Shown here: in pieces, positions 43,562-52,786 of the stretch
Numbering within the stretch: the first letter of the stretch is position 1
Layout: the number at the start of each line of letters is the position of its first letter
NCBI RefSeq assembly: GCF_026339735.1
Contig: NZ_JAPEQG010000001.1
Span: 6,014,001 to 6,078,000 of the forward strand
Source: Streptomyces sp. NBC_01669
GTDB taxonomy: Bacteria; Actinomycetota; Actinomycetes; Streptomycetales; Streptomycetaceae
DNA: 64,000 bases
Reading direction: 5' to 3'
The notes under the pieces: generated by a model
What the model saw: the letters and a program-made list of their open reading frames with translations, nothing else
Databases searched by the model: none
What the model was told of the DNA's origin: nothing
Translations under genes and position numbers: made by a program

Positions 43562-44386
43562 CTGGGCAAGCGACAGCCCGAAGGCCCGCCGCCCGCACCG
43601 GCAGTGCAGCGCATCCGACTGCGCTACACCAAGCGCGGCCGCCTCCGGTTCACCAGCCACCGCGACTTCCAGCGCGCGTTCGAGCGGGCGCTGCGCCGCG
43701 CCGAGGTGCCCATGGCCTACTCGGCGGGCTTCACCCCGCACCCCAAGGTTTCGTACGCCAATGCCGCACCCACCGGCACGGGCAGCGAGGCCGAGTTCCT
43801 GGAGATCGCCCTCACCGAGCCGCGGGACCCCGACACGTTGCGCGCACTGCTCGACGAGTCGCTCCCGGACGGTCTCGACATTACCGACGCCGTGGAGGCC
43901 CGCACCTCGGGTCTCGCCGACCGGCTGACCGCCTCCGTGTGGGAGATGCGGCTCGACGGGGTCCCCTTCGAGGACGCCGAGAAGGCCGTCGCCGGATTCC
44001 TCGGCGCCGAGACCGTCGAGGTCCAGCGCCGTACGAAGAACGGCATGCGGACCTTCGACGCCCGCGCGGCCGTCGCCGGTCTCGAGGCCGTCGATCCCGG
44101 CGCTGATAGGCCCGGGGACAAGGCCTGTGCGATACTGCGGCTGGTTGTTCGGCACGTGACACCTGCCGTGCGACCTGACGACGTCCTGTCCGGTCTCCGC
44201 GTTGTGGCCGACCTGGCGCCGCCGGTCCCCGCAGCGGTGACCAGGCTGGCGCAGGGGCTCTTCGACGAGGAGTCCGGCACGGTGACCGACCCGCTCGCGC
44301 CCGACCGCGAGGCATCCCCGGCCGCGCAACCCACGGCCACCGGGACCGCCGTCGCGACGGCGCCGGAAGGTGCAGGTTCCGCGTAA
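43562..44386 (+). CDS. DUF2344 / TIGR03936 radical-SAM-partner protein
   Basis: About 274 residues, recognised from IRLRYTKRGRLRFTSHRDFQRAFERALRRAEVPMAYSAGFTPHPKVSYA. In many bacteria the homologous domain is fused to the TIGR03960 radical SAM protein; here the two are separate genes 1.4 kb apart. The start is uncertain. GAGGAGAAG at 43548-43556 points to CTG 43562 (LGKRQPEGPP...), while the first canonical start is GTG 43604 (VQRIRLRY...), which has no ribosome site. The C-terminus is Ala/Thr-rich and disordered. It precedes rne. Confidence 0.87.
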   Translation: MGKRQPEGPPPAPAVQRIRLRYTKRGRLRFTSHRDFQRAFERALRRAEVPMAYSAGFTPHPKVSYANAAPTGTGSEAEFLEIALTEPRDPDTLRALLDESLPDGLDITDAVEARTSGLADRLTASVWEMRLDGVPFEDAEKAVAGFLGAETVEVQRRTKNGMRTFDARAAVAGLEAVDPGADRPGDKACAILRLVVRHVTPAVRPDDVLSGLRVVADLAPPVPAAVTRLAQGLFDEESGTVTDPLAPDREASPAAQPTATGTAVATAPEGAGSA

Positions 44387-44619
44387 GGCCGGTCGTTGTA
44401 GCGCAGCCCTCGGGCTCGGGAGCCACCTGGGCCGGGCCGCGCGCTGACCCATAAGACTTTCGCCAGGCCGTGCGTACATCGCGGACGGAACCGGCGAGCC
44501 AGACATTCAGCTCCCGTGCGGCGCCCGCGCCCCGGACGGCGGTACCGCGTTTCTCATGCGGACCGTGTCGGACCGGAATCAGGCGCGGCGCCCGGGAGCG
44601 TGACGGGAGAACCGCCCGC

Positions 44620-47600
44620 ATGCTTGAACCGATCGAACCCGGGATGACCGGGAACGCCGAAGAGAACAACGCCCCCGGCGACAAGCTGCCGCCGCGCCGT
44701 AGGCGCCGCGCAGCATCCCGCCCGGCAGGCCCGCCGTCGGCGGGTGCCAAGGGCGCGGAAGCCGCCGAGGCAGTCGCGTCGGCCATACCGGCCATTGACG
44801 CCGAAACGTCCGACACCGTTGCCGCCGAGGCGGAGGCCGCGCCGCCGGCGCGTACCCGCCGCCGCGCGGTCCGCAAGGCGACCGCCCCCGCGGGCGCCCC
44901 GCAGGCCGCCGAGGTCGTCGAGGCCGTCGAGGTGGAGGAGCCTGCCGAAGCCGCTGCTCCCGCCGAGGCGCCGCGTGCGCGTCGTCGGGCGACGCGCAAG
45001 GCGACCGCTCCCGCGGGTGCGCCCAAGACCGAGGAGACCGCCGAGGCTGCTGTGCCCGCCGAGGCTGCAGAGCCCACTGAGGCTGCTCCGGCGCCGCGTG
45101 CGCGTCGCCGTGCGACGCGCAAGGCCACGGCTCCGGCAGGCGCCCCGCAGGCCGCTGAGGTCGTCGAGGCGGCGTCGGTCGTCGAGACCGTCGCTCCGAT
45201 CGAGGCACCTGTTGCCGAGCCCGTCGAGGCCGCCGCCCCGCGTGGCCGTACCCGCCGCCGGGCCTCCGCTCCGGCAGGTGCCCCGCAGCCCGTGTCGGGC
45301 GACACCACGAGCGCCGAGATCGTCGAGCCCGTGGCGGCCGCGGAGGCCGTACAGGTCACCGAGACCGCAGAGACCGCAGAGGCTGCCGAGCCGGCTGCCC
45401 CGCGCGGCCGTCGTCGGGCCTCCCGCAAGGCCACCTCGCCCGCGGGTGCCCCGCAGGCCGCCGAGATCGTCGAGCCCGTGGCGCCGGTGGAGGCCGTGGT
45501 CGAGACCGAGGCCGCCGAGGAGCCGGTCGCCGAGCCGGAAGAGGAGACCGAGGCCGCCGCGCCGGGTGGCCGTACCCGCCGCCGGGCCACCGCCCCCGCA
45601 GGCCGGCCGGAGTTCACCGGCAAGGTCGAGGAGCCCGCCCGCAAGAGCCGTCGGGCGACGCGTCCCGCCGTGGCCGTCTTCCAGGCGCCGGTCTTCGCCG
45701 AGCCGATGTTCCAGACCCCGGAGACCGCCGCTGCCGCCGCCGCGGCCGCCGGTCCCGCCTCGCACTACGACGAGGCCGAGGAAGAGATCGAGACGGCAGA
45801 GGAGACCCCGTCGGCCGAAGAGGCGGCCCCGGCCGCCGAGGCCGCACCGCAGGGCGGTTCCCGGCGCCGTCGCCGCCGCCGCGGCGAGGCCGTCGAGACC
45901 GAGCCGATCGCCGACCGGGCGCCCGCCCCTACCGCCCCGGTGGAGGAGCACGCCGAGGATGAGGACGAGCTCGAGGCGGAGGCCGAGGGCGAAGCCGAGC
46001 ACGAGGGCGAGGAGTCGGACGAGTACGGGGACCGTCCTTCGCGCCGTCGCCGTCGCGGTGGCCGTCGCCGCCGCCGCGGTGAGCCCAGCGAGTCGGACGA
46101 AGCCGCGGAGCAGCAGGCCGACGAGCACACCGCCGACACGTCCGAGGACGAGCACGAGCGTGGTCACGAGGCCGACGAGGAGGAGGAAGAGGACCATGAG
46201 CTGTCCGCTTCCGGCTCCAGCAGCAGCCGTCGTCGGCGTCGTCGCCGTCGTCGCAGCGGTGACGCCTCGCCCGAGGCCGAAGCCGGTACCGACGACCCGG
46301 AGCGTACGGTCGTCAAGGTCCGTGAGCCCCGGAAGAAGGAAGCCGAGCGCGAGCCCGGCACCGGCTTCGACGAGGTCCAGTCCATCAAGGGCTCGACCCG
46401 TATGGAGGCGAAGAAGCAGCGTCGCCGCGAGGGCCGTGAGCAGGGCCGTCGCCGCGTCCCGATCATCACCGAGGCGGAGTTCCTGGCCCGCCGTGAGGCC
46501 GTCGATCGCGTGATGGTCGTCCGCCAGAACGGCGACCGCACCCAGATCGGTGTCCTCGAGGACAATGTGCTCGTCGAGCACTACGTCAACAAGGAGCAGG
46601 CCACCAGCTACGTCGGCAACGTCTACCTGGGCAAGGTGCAGAACGTACTGCCGTCCATGGAGGCCGCCTTCGTCGACATCGGCAAGGGGCGCAACGCCGT
46701 CCTGTACGCCGGTGAGGTGAACTTCGAGGCGCTCGGCATGGCCCACGGGCCGCGCCGGATCGAGACCGCGCTGAAGTCCGGCCAGTCGGTCCTCGTCCAG
46801 GTGACGAAGGACCCGATCGGCCACAAGGGTGCCCGCCTGACCAGTCAGGTCTCGCTGCCCGGCCGCTACCTGGTCTATGTGCCCGAGGGCTCCATGACCG
46901 GCATCAGCCGCAAGCTGCCCGACACCGAGCGCGCCCGGCTGAAGACCATTCTCAAGAAGATCGTCCCCGAGGACGCGGGCGTCATCGTCCGTACCGCGGC
47001 CGAGGGCGCGAGCGAGGACGAGCTGCGCCGTGATGTCGAGCGGCTGCAGCAGCAGTGGGAGGACATCCAGAAGAAGTCGAAGAGCAACGGCAGCGCCAAC
47101 GCGCCGACGCTGCTCTACGGCGAGCCGGACATGACCGTCAGGGTCGTCCGCGACATCTTCAACGAGGACTTCTCGAAGGTCATCGTCAGCGGTGACGACG
47201 CGTGGCAGACCATCCACGGTTACGTCGGGCATGTCGCCCCCGACCTGACGGACCGGTTGTCGAAGTGGACCTCCGAGGTCGACATCTTCGCGACGTACCG
47301 GATCGACGAGCAGCTGATGAAGGCGCTGGACCGGAAGGTCTGGCTGCCCAGCGGCGGTTCGCTGGTGATCGACAAGACCGAGGCGATGGTCGTCGTCGAC
47401 GTCAACACCGGCAAGTTCACCGGTCAGGGCGGCAATCTCGAGGAGACCGTCACCAGGAACAACCTGGAGGCGGCCGAGGAGATCGTGCGTCAGCTGCGGC
47501 TGCGCGACCTCGGTGGCATCGTCGTCATCGACTTCATCGACATGGTCCTGGAGTCCAACCGGGACCTGGTGCTGCGGCGCCTGTTGGAGTGCCTGGGTCG

Positions 47601-48717
47601 CGACCGTACGAAGCACCAGGTCGCCGAGGTCACCTCGCTGGGCCTGGTCCAGATGACCCGCAAGCGGGTGGGCCAGGGGCTGCTGGAGTCGTTCTCCGAA
47701 TCCTGCGTCCACTGCAATGGTCGCGGCGTGATCGTGCACATGGAGCAGCCGAGCTCGATCGGTGGCGGCGGCAACGGCAAGCGGGCCAAGAAGCGCGGCC
47801 GCGGTGGTGCCGGTGAGCAGCCCGAGCACGAGCACCTCGTCGACCACGAGCATGTCGAGGCGGAGGTGGAGACCGAGGCCGAGGTGGCTGCGGAGGTCGC
47901 AGCCCCGCTGGCGCTCTCCGAGCCGGAGTTCGTACCGGACGAGGAGCTGTACAGCAGCCCGGCCGAGGCCGAGGCGGCTGCCTCGCGTGGCCGTGGTCGC
48001 CGGCGTGCGACCCGTAAGGCATCGGCCCCGGCCGGCGCCCCGAAGTCCGCGCCCGCTCCGGTCGTGGAGCCGGAGCCGGCCGCCGAGGTCCAAGCGGTCG
48101 TCGAGCCCGAGCCGGTTGTCGAGGTCCCGGTGGCTGTCGAGGCCCCCGTGGCCGAGGCGCCGCAGGGCCGTACGCGTCGTCGGGCGACCCGCAAGGCGAC
48201 CGCTCCGGCGGGATCGCCGGCCCCGGCCGAGCAGGTCGCGCCGGTCGAAGCGCCGCTGTCCGTCGCGGACGTGGTGGCCGAGGCCCCGGTTGCCGAGGCG
48301 CCGCAGCCGGAGGCTGCACCGGAGGAGGTGGCCGCTCCGGCCTCCCCGCCGCGTGCCCGGCGCCGGGTGACCCGCAAGGTCACCGCCCCCGCGGGATCGC
48401 CCGCGGGTGCGGACGGCGCCGAGGTCGTCGTGGTGACCGGCTCCACCGAGCCGAAGCCCGACGTGGAGCCGGTCGCTGCCGCAGCCGAGGCAACACAGGC
48501 CGCGGAAGCCGCGGAGACCGAGGCCCCGGCGAAGAAGACGGCACGCAAGACCGTCAAGAAGGCGACGGCCAAGAAGGCGGTCGCCAAGAAGACGGCTGCC
48601 AAGAAGACCGCCGCGAAGAAGACGACGGCCAAGACGACGGCCAAGAAGGCGGCGAAGAAGACGGTTGCCGCGGAGCAGTCGTCGCCGACGGTCGTCTCGG
48701 CCGACGCCGAGGGCTGA
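44620..48717 (+). CDS. rne: ribonuclease E/G (RNase ES type) with long repetitive arms
   Basis: A 1365-residue endoribonuclease. The catalytic core is central. The S1 domain lies near 650-745 (NVYLGKVQNVLPSMEAAFVDIG), the DNase I-like active site has Asp927 (VVVDVNTGKF) and Asp971 (GGIVVIDFIDM), and the zinc-link has Cys1029/Cys1032 (CVHCNGRG). The ~630-residue N-terminal and ~310-residue C-terminal arms are Ala/Glu/Pro-rich with nine copies of an R-x-RRRATRKATAPAGAP-like motif, plus Arg-rich RRRRRR patches, and a KKTARKTVKKATAKK-type Lys tail. Such arms bind RNA and degradosome partners such as PNPase. This layout, core between arms, is the Streptomyces type. ATG start with GGGAG upstream. 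Confidence 0.96.
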   Translation: MLEPIEPGMTGNAEENNAPGDKLPPRRRRRAASRPAGPPSAGAKGAEAAEAVASAIPAIDAETSDTVAAEAEAAPPARTRRRAVRKATAPAGAPQAAEVVEAVEVEEPAEAAAPAEAPRARRRATRKATAPAGAPKTEETAEAAVPAEAAEPTEAAPAPRARRRATRKATAPAGAPQAAEVVEAASVVETVAPIEAPVAEPVEAAAPRGRTRRRASAPAGAPQPVSGDTTSAEIVEPVAAAEAVQVTETAETAEAAEPAAPRGRRRASRKATSPAGAPQAAEIVEPVAPVEAVVETEAAEEPVAEPEEETEAAAPGGRTRRRATAPAGRPEFTGKVEEPARKSRRATRPAVAVFQAPVFAEPMFQTPETAAAAAAAAGPASHYDEAEEEIETAEETPSAEEAAPAAEAAPQGGSRRRRRRRGEAVETEPIADRAPAPTAPVEEHAEDEDELEAEAEGEAEHEGEESDEYGDRPSRRRRRGGRRRRRGEPSESDEAAEQQADEHTADTSEDEHERGHEADEEEEEDHELSASGSSSSRRRRRRRRRSGDASPEAEAGTDDPERTVVKVREPRKKEAEREPGTGFDEVQSIKGSTRMEAKKQRRREGREQGRRRVPIITEAEFLARREAVDRVMVVRQNGDRTQIGVLEDNVLVEHYVNKEQATSYVGNVYLGKVQNVLPSMEAAFVDIGKGRNAVLYAGEVNFEALGMAHGPRRIETALKSGQSVLVQVTKDPIGHKGARLTSQVSLPGRYLVYVPEGSMTGISRKLPDTERARLKTILKKIVPEDAGVIVRTAAEGASEDELRRDVERLQQQWEDIQKKSKSNGSANAPTLLYGEPDMTVRVVRDIFNEDFSKVIVSGDDAWQTIHGYVGHVAPDLTDRLSKWTSEVDIFATYRIDEQLMKALDRKVWLPSGGSLVIDKTEAMVVVDVNTGKFTGQGGNLEETVTRNNLEAAEEIVRQLRLRDLGGIVVIDFIDMVLESNRDLVLRRLLECLGRDRTKHQVAEVTSLGLVQMTRKRVGQGLLESFSESCVHCNGRGVIVHMEQPSSIGGGGNGKRAKKRGRGGAGEQPEHEHLVDHEHVEAEVETEAEVAAEVAAPLALSEPEFVPDEELYSSPAEAEAAASRGRGRRRATRKASAPAGAPKSAPAPVVEPEPAAEVQAVVEPEPVVEVPVAVEAPVAEAPQGRTRRRATRKATAPAGSPAPAEQVAPVEAPLSVADVVAEAPVAEAPQPEAAPEEVAAPASPPRARRRVTRKVTAPAGSPAGADGAEVVVVTGSTEPKPDVEPVAAAAEATQAAEAAETEAPAKKTARKTVKKATAKKAVAKKTAAKKTAAKKTTAKTTAKKAAKKTVAAEQSSPTVVSADAEG

Positions 48718-48734
48718 CCGACGGTCACAAGGTG

Positions 48735-48780
48735 AACGACGAGGTGCGGCCCTCCCGCGGGAGGGCCGCACCTCGTCGTT
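48735..48780. terminator. 46-bp perfect palindrome terminator after rne
   Basis: A perfect palindrome with 23-base arms (starting AACGACGAGGTGCGG) followed by a T-rich stretch (CCCTTTTCTTTACC). It is the strongest terminator in the window and marks the end of the conserved block before the sugar-polymer genes. Confidence 0.92.
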
Positions 48781-49084
48781 CGGGCGGCCCTTTTCTTTAC
48801 CCTTAACCTCGACGAAACCCGCTGTGAAAAGCCTGATAATGTGACGCGGCCGTGCCGGGGGAGGTCTTCCCGGAAAGGAACTGCTCCCGGCGGTGGCCTG
48901 GCCCAGCCAGAGCGAAACAGCCGTTCATTCCCTGCGTGATCCAATTCCGTAGGGAATGGCAGATTTTGTCCGTAATGTATTGGCACACCATCGGTTATGT
49001 GCCGGGCGTAGGAGTCCCCCCGGACATCCGCACGCCTCAAAGCCCTCGCCGATCGAGCTCTTGTGCTGTTCAAGGAGGATGCCC
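48781..49084 (+). promoter_or_regulatory. low-GC leader of the sugar-polymer operon
   Basis: About 300 bp with no gene, visibly poorer in G+C than its surroundings. It contains a GATAAT -10-like element at 48835-48840 and an inverted repeat, CATTCCCT (48926-48933) with AGGGAATG (48951-48958), perfect eight-base arms 17 bp apart. It presumably holds the operon promoter and perhaps an operator. It is also the left edge of the non-syntenic block. Confidence 0.5.
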
Positions 49085-50203
49085 ATGTCGAGCGACACCC
49101 GGGGACCTGTCCCCGCTGCCCGGCCGGTGATCGGTGAGGAAGAGATCGAAGCGGTGGTGCGCGTACTGCGCAGCGGTCGCGTGGTCCAGGGACCGGAGGT
49201 GGCCGCCTTCGAGGAGGGCTTCTCGGAGCTGGTCGACGGACGCCACTGCGTCGCCGTCAACTCCGGCACCTCCGCGCTGCACCTCCTGCTGCTCGCTCTG
49301 GGCATCGGCCCCGGCGACGAGGTCATCGTTCCGTCGTTCTCCTTCGCCGCCTCGGCCAACGCGGTCCGTCTGACCGGGGCCGACGTCGTCTTCGCCGACA
49401 TCGAGCCCGGGAGCTTCGGTCTGGACCCGGCCGCCGTCGAGGCCGCCATCACCTCCCGCACCGCCGCGATCATGCCCGTCCACCTCTACGGGCACCCGGC
49501 GGCGATGGACGCGCTGATGGCGATCGCGACGAAGCACGGCCTCGCCGTCGTCGAGGACGCCTGCCAGGCACACGCCGCGGCCCTGAACGGCACGCCCGTC
49601 GGCGCCTTCGGATCCGGCGGCACGTTCAGCTTCTACCCGACCAAGAACATGCACTCCCTCGAAGGCGGCATGATCACCACCGCCGACGCCGAGATTGCCC
49701 GAACCCTCCGGCTGCTGCGCAATCAAGGCATGGAGCAGAGGTACGCCAACGAGATCGTCGGCGCCAACATGCGGATGACGGACGTCTCGGCCGCCGTCGG
49801 CCGCGTACAGCTCGGAAAGGTGCTCGGCTGGACCGAGCAGCGCCGCGCCAACGCCGCCTACCTCGACCGGCACATCACCGCGGCCAATGTGACGGTCCCG
49901 CCCGTTGCCGAGGGTGCACGCCACGTTTACCACCAGTACACCGTCCGGGTGCATGGTGACCGGGACGCCGCCATGGCCAGACTGAACGAGGCGGGTATCG
50001 GCAACGCCGTGTACTACCCGACTCCGATCCACCGGCTGAAGCCGTACTGGGAGCCCGACCAGAAGGCCGGCCGCAACTGGGATCTTCCGGAGACCGAGCG
50101 CGCCGCCGCCGAGGTCGTCTCATTGCCCGTACATCCTTCGCTCTCGCCGGAGGACCTGGACCGTATTGTCGCGGCCGTGAACTCGCTGGGAGAGATGCAG
50201 TGA
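49085..50203 (+). CDS. DegT/DnrJ/EryC1 sugar aminotransferase (WbpE/GnnB-like)
   Basis: A 372-residue PLP-dependent aminotransferase acting on keto sugars bound to nucleotides. The PLP lysine is Lys187 in SFYPTKNMHSLEGG; the N-terminal substrate loop (VAVNSGTSALHLLLLALGIGPGDEVIVPSFSF) and VEDACQAHAA are intact. AAGGAGG lies six bases before the ATG at 49085. It overlaps the sugar dehydrogenase gene by four bases. That pairing is the hallmark of the WbpB/WbpE and GnnA/GnnB couples that convert the 3-hydroxyl of UDP-GlcNAc or UDP-GlcNAcA into an amino group. The exact substrate is inferred. Confidence 0.9.
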   Translation: MSSDTRGPVPAARPVIGEEEIEAVVRVLRSGRVVQGPEVAAFEEGFSELVDGRHCVAVNSGTSALHLLLLALGIGPGDEVIVPSFSFAASANAVRLTGADVVFADIEPGSFGLDPAAVEAAITSRTAAIMPVHLYGHPAAMDALMAIATKHGLAVVEDACQAHAAALNGTPVGAFGSGGTFSFYPTKNMHSLEGGMITTADAEIARTLRLLRNQGMEQRYANEIVGANMRMTDVSAAVGRVQLGKVLGWTEQRRANAAYLDRHITAANVTVPPVAEGARHVYHQYTVRVHGDRDAAMARLNEAGIGNAVYYPTPIHRLKPYWEPDQKAGRNWDLPETERAAAEVVSLPVHPSLSPEDLDRIVAAVNSLGEMQ

Positions 50204-51219
50204 CTGCAGGACTGAGAGCCGGGTTGATCGGTCTCGGCTCGATGGGCCGCCACCACGCGCGCGTGCTGGCCGGCCTGGAGAACGTGACGCTGGTCGGCGT
50301 CGTCGACCCGATGGGCGACAAGAACGGATGGGCCCAGGGCGCTCCGGTGCTGTCCACCGTCGAGGAACTGATCGGGCTCGGCATCGACTACGCCGTGGTG
50401 GCCTGCCCCACCGCGCTGCACGAGGAAGTCGGCCTGAAGCTCGCCGAGGCCGGCATCTGCGCCCTGATCGAGAAGCCGGTCGCCGACACGGTCGAGGGGG
50501 CCCGCCGTCTGGTCGAGGCCTTCGAGTCCCGTGGTCTGGTCGCGGGTGTCGGGCACATCGAGCGCTGCAACCCGGCGCTGCGCTCCCTGCGTACCCGTCT
50601 GGAGGGGGGCGAGCTGGGTGAGGTCTTCCAGGTGGTCACCCGCCGGCAGGGCCCGTTCCCGCACCGTATCGCCGATGTGGGCGTCGTCAAGGACCTCGCC
50701 ACGCACGACATCGACCTGACCGGCTGGGTGACGGGCCAGAGCTATGTCTCGGTCGCGGCCCACACCGTCCACAAGAGCGGCCGGCCGCACGAGGACATGG
50801 TCTCCGTCGCCGGTCTGCTCAGCGACGGCAGCATGGCCAACCACCTCGTCAACTGGCTGAGCCCGCTCAAGGAGCGCTTCACCTCCGTCACCGGCGAGCG
50901 CGGCACTTTCATCGCCGACACCCTCACCGCCGACCTGACCTTCCACTCGAACGCCGCCGTGGCCACCGAGTGGGAGGCGCTCCAGGCCTTCCGTGGAGTC
51001 TCCGAGGGCGACATGATCCGGTACGCCATCCCCAAGCGCGAGCCGCTGTTGGTCGAGCACGAGCTCTTCCGCGACGGGGTGCTCGGCGTCTCGCAGGACA
51101 TCTGCACGCTGCGGGAGGGGCTTCGTACGGTCGAGGTCGCCGCCGCAGTACTGGAATCCGCACGCAGCGGACTCACCGTCACCACCTCCACGGGAGAGCT
51201 GGCCGCTCATGGCGTCTGA
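50200..51219 (+). CDS. Gfo/Idh/MocA-family nucleotide-sugar 3-dehydrogenase (WbpB/GnnA-like)
   Basis: A 339-residue NAD(P)-dependent oxidoreductase. The Rossmann motif is GLIGLGSMGRHHARVL (residues 8-23), the catalytic lysine is Lys92 in IEKPVADT, and the active-site block is Asp164/His168/Asp171 in KDLATHDIDL. It would oxidise the sugar C3 so that the overlapping aminotransferase can add an amino group. GTG start sharing GTGA with the aminotransferase stop; the next gene begins 11 bp before its end. Gfo/Idh enzymes act on many sugars, so the role rests on its partners. Confidence 0.86.
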   Translation: MTAGLRAGLIGLGSMGRHHARVLAGLENVTLVGVVDPMGDKNGWAQGAPVLSTVEELIGLGIDYAVVACPTALHEEVGLKLAEAGICALIEKPVADTVEGARRLVEAFESRGLVAGVGHIERCNPALRSLRTRLEGGELGEVFQVVTRRQGPFPHRIADVGVVKDLATHDIDLTGWVTGQSYVSVAAHTVHKSGRPHEDMVSVAGLLSDGSMANHLVNWLSPLKERFTSVTGERGTFIADTLTADLTFHSNAAVATEWEALQAFRGVSEGDMIRYAIPKREPLLVEHELFRDGVLGVSQDICTLREGLRTVEVAAAVLESARSGLTVTTSTGELAAHGV

Positions 51220-52786
51220 GAACAACCCGGCACCGCGGACCGGAACCCGCGGTCGGATCGTCATGCTGGTCGACAACGGCGTGAACGGGGACTCCCGGGT
51301 CCAGAAGGAAGCGCGTTCGGCCGCCGAGGCGGGCTGGGACGTGACCCTGCTCGGCAAGTCGCCCGGCAAGTCGGAGCAGCACTGGATGATCGGCGACGCC
51401 AAGGTCCGGCTGCTCAAGGTGCCGGGCCCGATGCAGCGGCGCCGGCACGAGTACCGGCGTGCTCCGCTGCGCGCGCCGCTGGCCTACCGCCCGGGGCCGC
51501 TCGCTGCCTACCGCAAGCAGAAGATGAAGGCATGGCGCGCCGATCTCAACGTCCGTGTGATCGAGGCGGCGGCCAAGGGCTCGGCGGTGTCCAAAGTGAC
51601 GCTGCTGCCCGAGCGGGCCAGTGCCAAGGTGGTCAGCCGCTGGGTCGGTCTGCGGGTGCGCCGGACCTTTGCGCTGGAGCAGCGGCGCAAGCGGATGGAC
51701 GCGCCGCTCGACCGTTTCACCACGGCGTTCTGGCAGCGCATGATGGGGGAGCGGGCCTGGCGTCGGCTCGACCCGTATCTGCTCGACCTCGACCTTGCCT
51801 ACGGCAAGGTGATCGACGAGCTGAAGCCCGATCTGATCCACGCCAATGACTTCCGCATGCTCGGGGTCGGCGCGCGGGCCACGCTGCGGGCGCGGGCCGC
51901 GAAGCGCGACGTCAAGCTGGTCTGGGACGCGCACGAGTTCCTGCCGGGCATCAAGCCGTGGGATCCGCACCCGCGGTGGCATGTCGCGCAGTGCCTGCAC
52001 GAGCTGGCGTACTCCAAGTACGCCGACGCCGTGACGACCGTCTCCGCGACGCTCGCGGACATGCTGGTCGAGCGGCACGGACTGGCCACGACGCCCACGG
52101 TCGTGCTGAACGCACCGGACGCGGAGATCTCGCCGGAGCAGGCCGCGGAGCCGGTACCGGATCTGCGCGAACTGTGCGGGATCGGGCCGGACGTTCCGCT
52201 GTCCGTCTACAGCGGCGCCGCAGCTCCGCAGCGCGGCCTCGACATCATGGTCGAGTCGCTGCCGCACCTGTCCGAACTGCACGTGGCGTTCGTCGTGCTG
52301 CGGCCGAAGTCGCCGTACATGACCGAGCTGGCGCAGCGCGCCGAGGAGCTCGGAGTGGCCGACCGGGTGCACATCCTTCCGTACGTTCCGCACTACCAGG
52401 TCGTACCCTTCCTGGGGACGGCGGACTTCGGCGTCATTCCGATCCACCATTGGCCGAACCACGAGATCGCTCTGATCACCAAGTTCTTCGAGTACTCGCA
52501 CGCGCGGCTGCCGCTCGTGGTGAGCGATGTGAAGACGATGGGTGAGATGGCCGCCAAGACCGGTCAGGGCGAGGTCTTCAAGGCCGACGACGTCCAGGAC
52601 TACATCCGCGCCGTGAAGGCGGTGCTCGCGGAACCGAAGAAGTACCGGGACGTGTACGACGAACCGGGACTGCTCGACCAGTGGACCTGGGAGGCCCAGG
52701 CGGAGGCGCTCGACCAGGTGTACACGAAGCTGCTTCCCGCACGTCCGCGCACATCCGTCGACAGAGCCGCCGAGGTGACCGTGTGA
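51209..52786 (+). CDS. glycosyltransferase, GT4-like
   Basis: A 525-residue GT-B-fold enzyme. The N-terminal acceptor domain starts RIVMLVDNGVNGDSRVQKEARSAAEAGWDVTLLGK, a common opening of GT4 transferases. An unusual ~130-residue Arg/Lys-rich helical insert follows (residues ~75-205). The donor half has LSVYSGAAAPQRGLDIMVESLP, ILPYVPHYQVVPFLGTADFGVIPI and KFFEYSHARLPLVVSDV. It has no signal peptide and would act at the cytoplasmic membrane face. It overlaps its neighbours by 11 and 4 bp, so the operon is translated as a unit. Donor and acceptor are unknown. Confidence 0.87.
   Translation: MASENNPAPRTGTRGRIVMLVDNGVNGDSRVQKEARSAAEAGWDVTLLGKSPGKSEQHWMIGDAKVRLLKVPGPMQRRRHEYRRAPLRAPLAYRPGPLAAYRKQKMKAWRADLNVRVIEAAAKGSAVSKVTLLPERASAKVVSRWVGLRVRRTFALEQRRKRMDAPLDRFTTAFWQRMMGERAWRRLDPYLLDLDLAYGKVIDELKPDLIHANDFRMLGVGARATLRARAAKRDVKLVWDAHEFLPGIKPWDPHPRWHVAQCLHELAYSKYADAVTTVSATLADMLVERHGLATTPTVVLNAPDAEISPEQAAEPVPDLRELCGIGPDVPLSVYSGAAAPQRGLDIMVESLPHLSELHVAFVVLRPKSPYMTELAQRAEELGVADRVHILPYVPHYQVVPFLGTADFGVIPIHHWPNHEIALITKFFEYSHARLPLVVSDVKTMGEMAAKTGQGEVFKADDVQDYIRAVKAVLAEPKKYRDVYDEPGLLDQWTWEAQAEALDQVYTKLLPARPRTSVDRAAEVTV

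Noticed and set aside
44554..48771. A 1405-codon open frame on the minus strand opposite rne
   Set aside because: It is an antisense shadow produced by the GC-rich, repetitive rne sequence. It has no ribosome site, no domain and the low-complexity Leu/Gly/Arg composition typical of such shadows.
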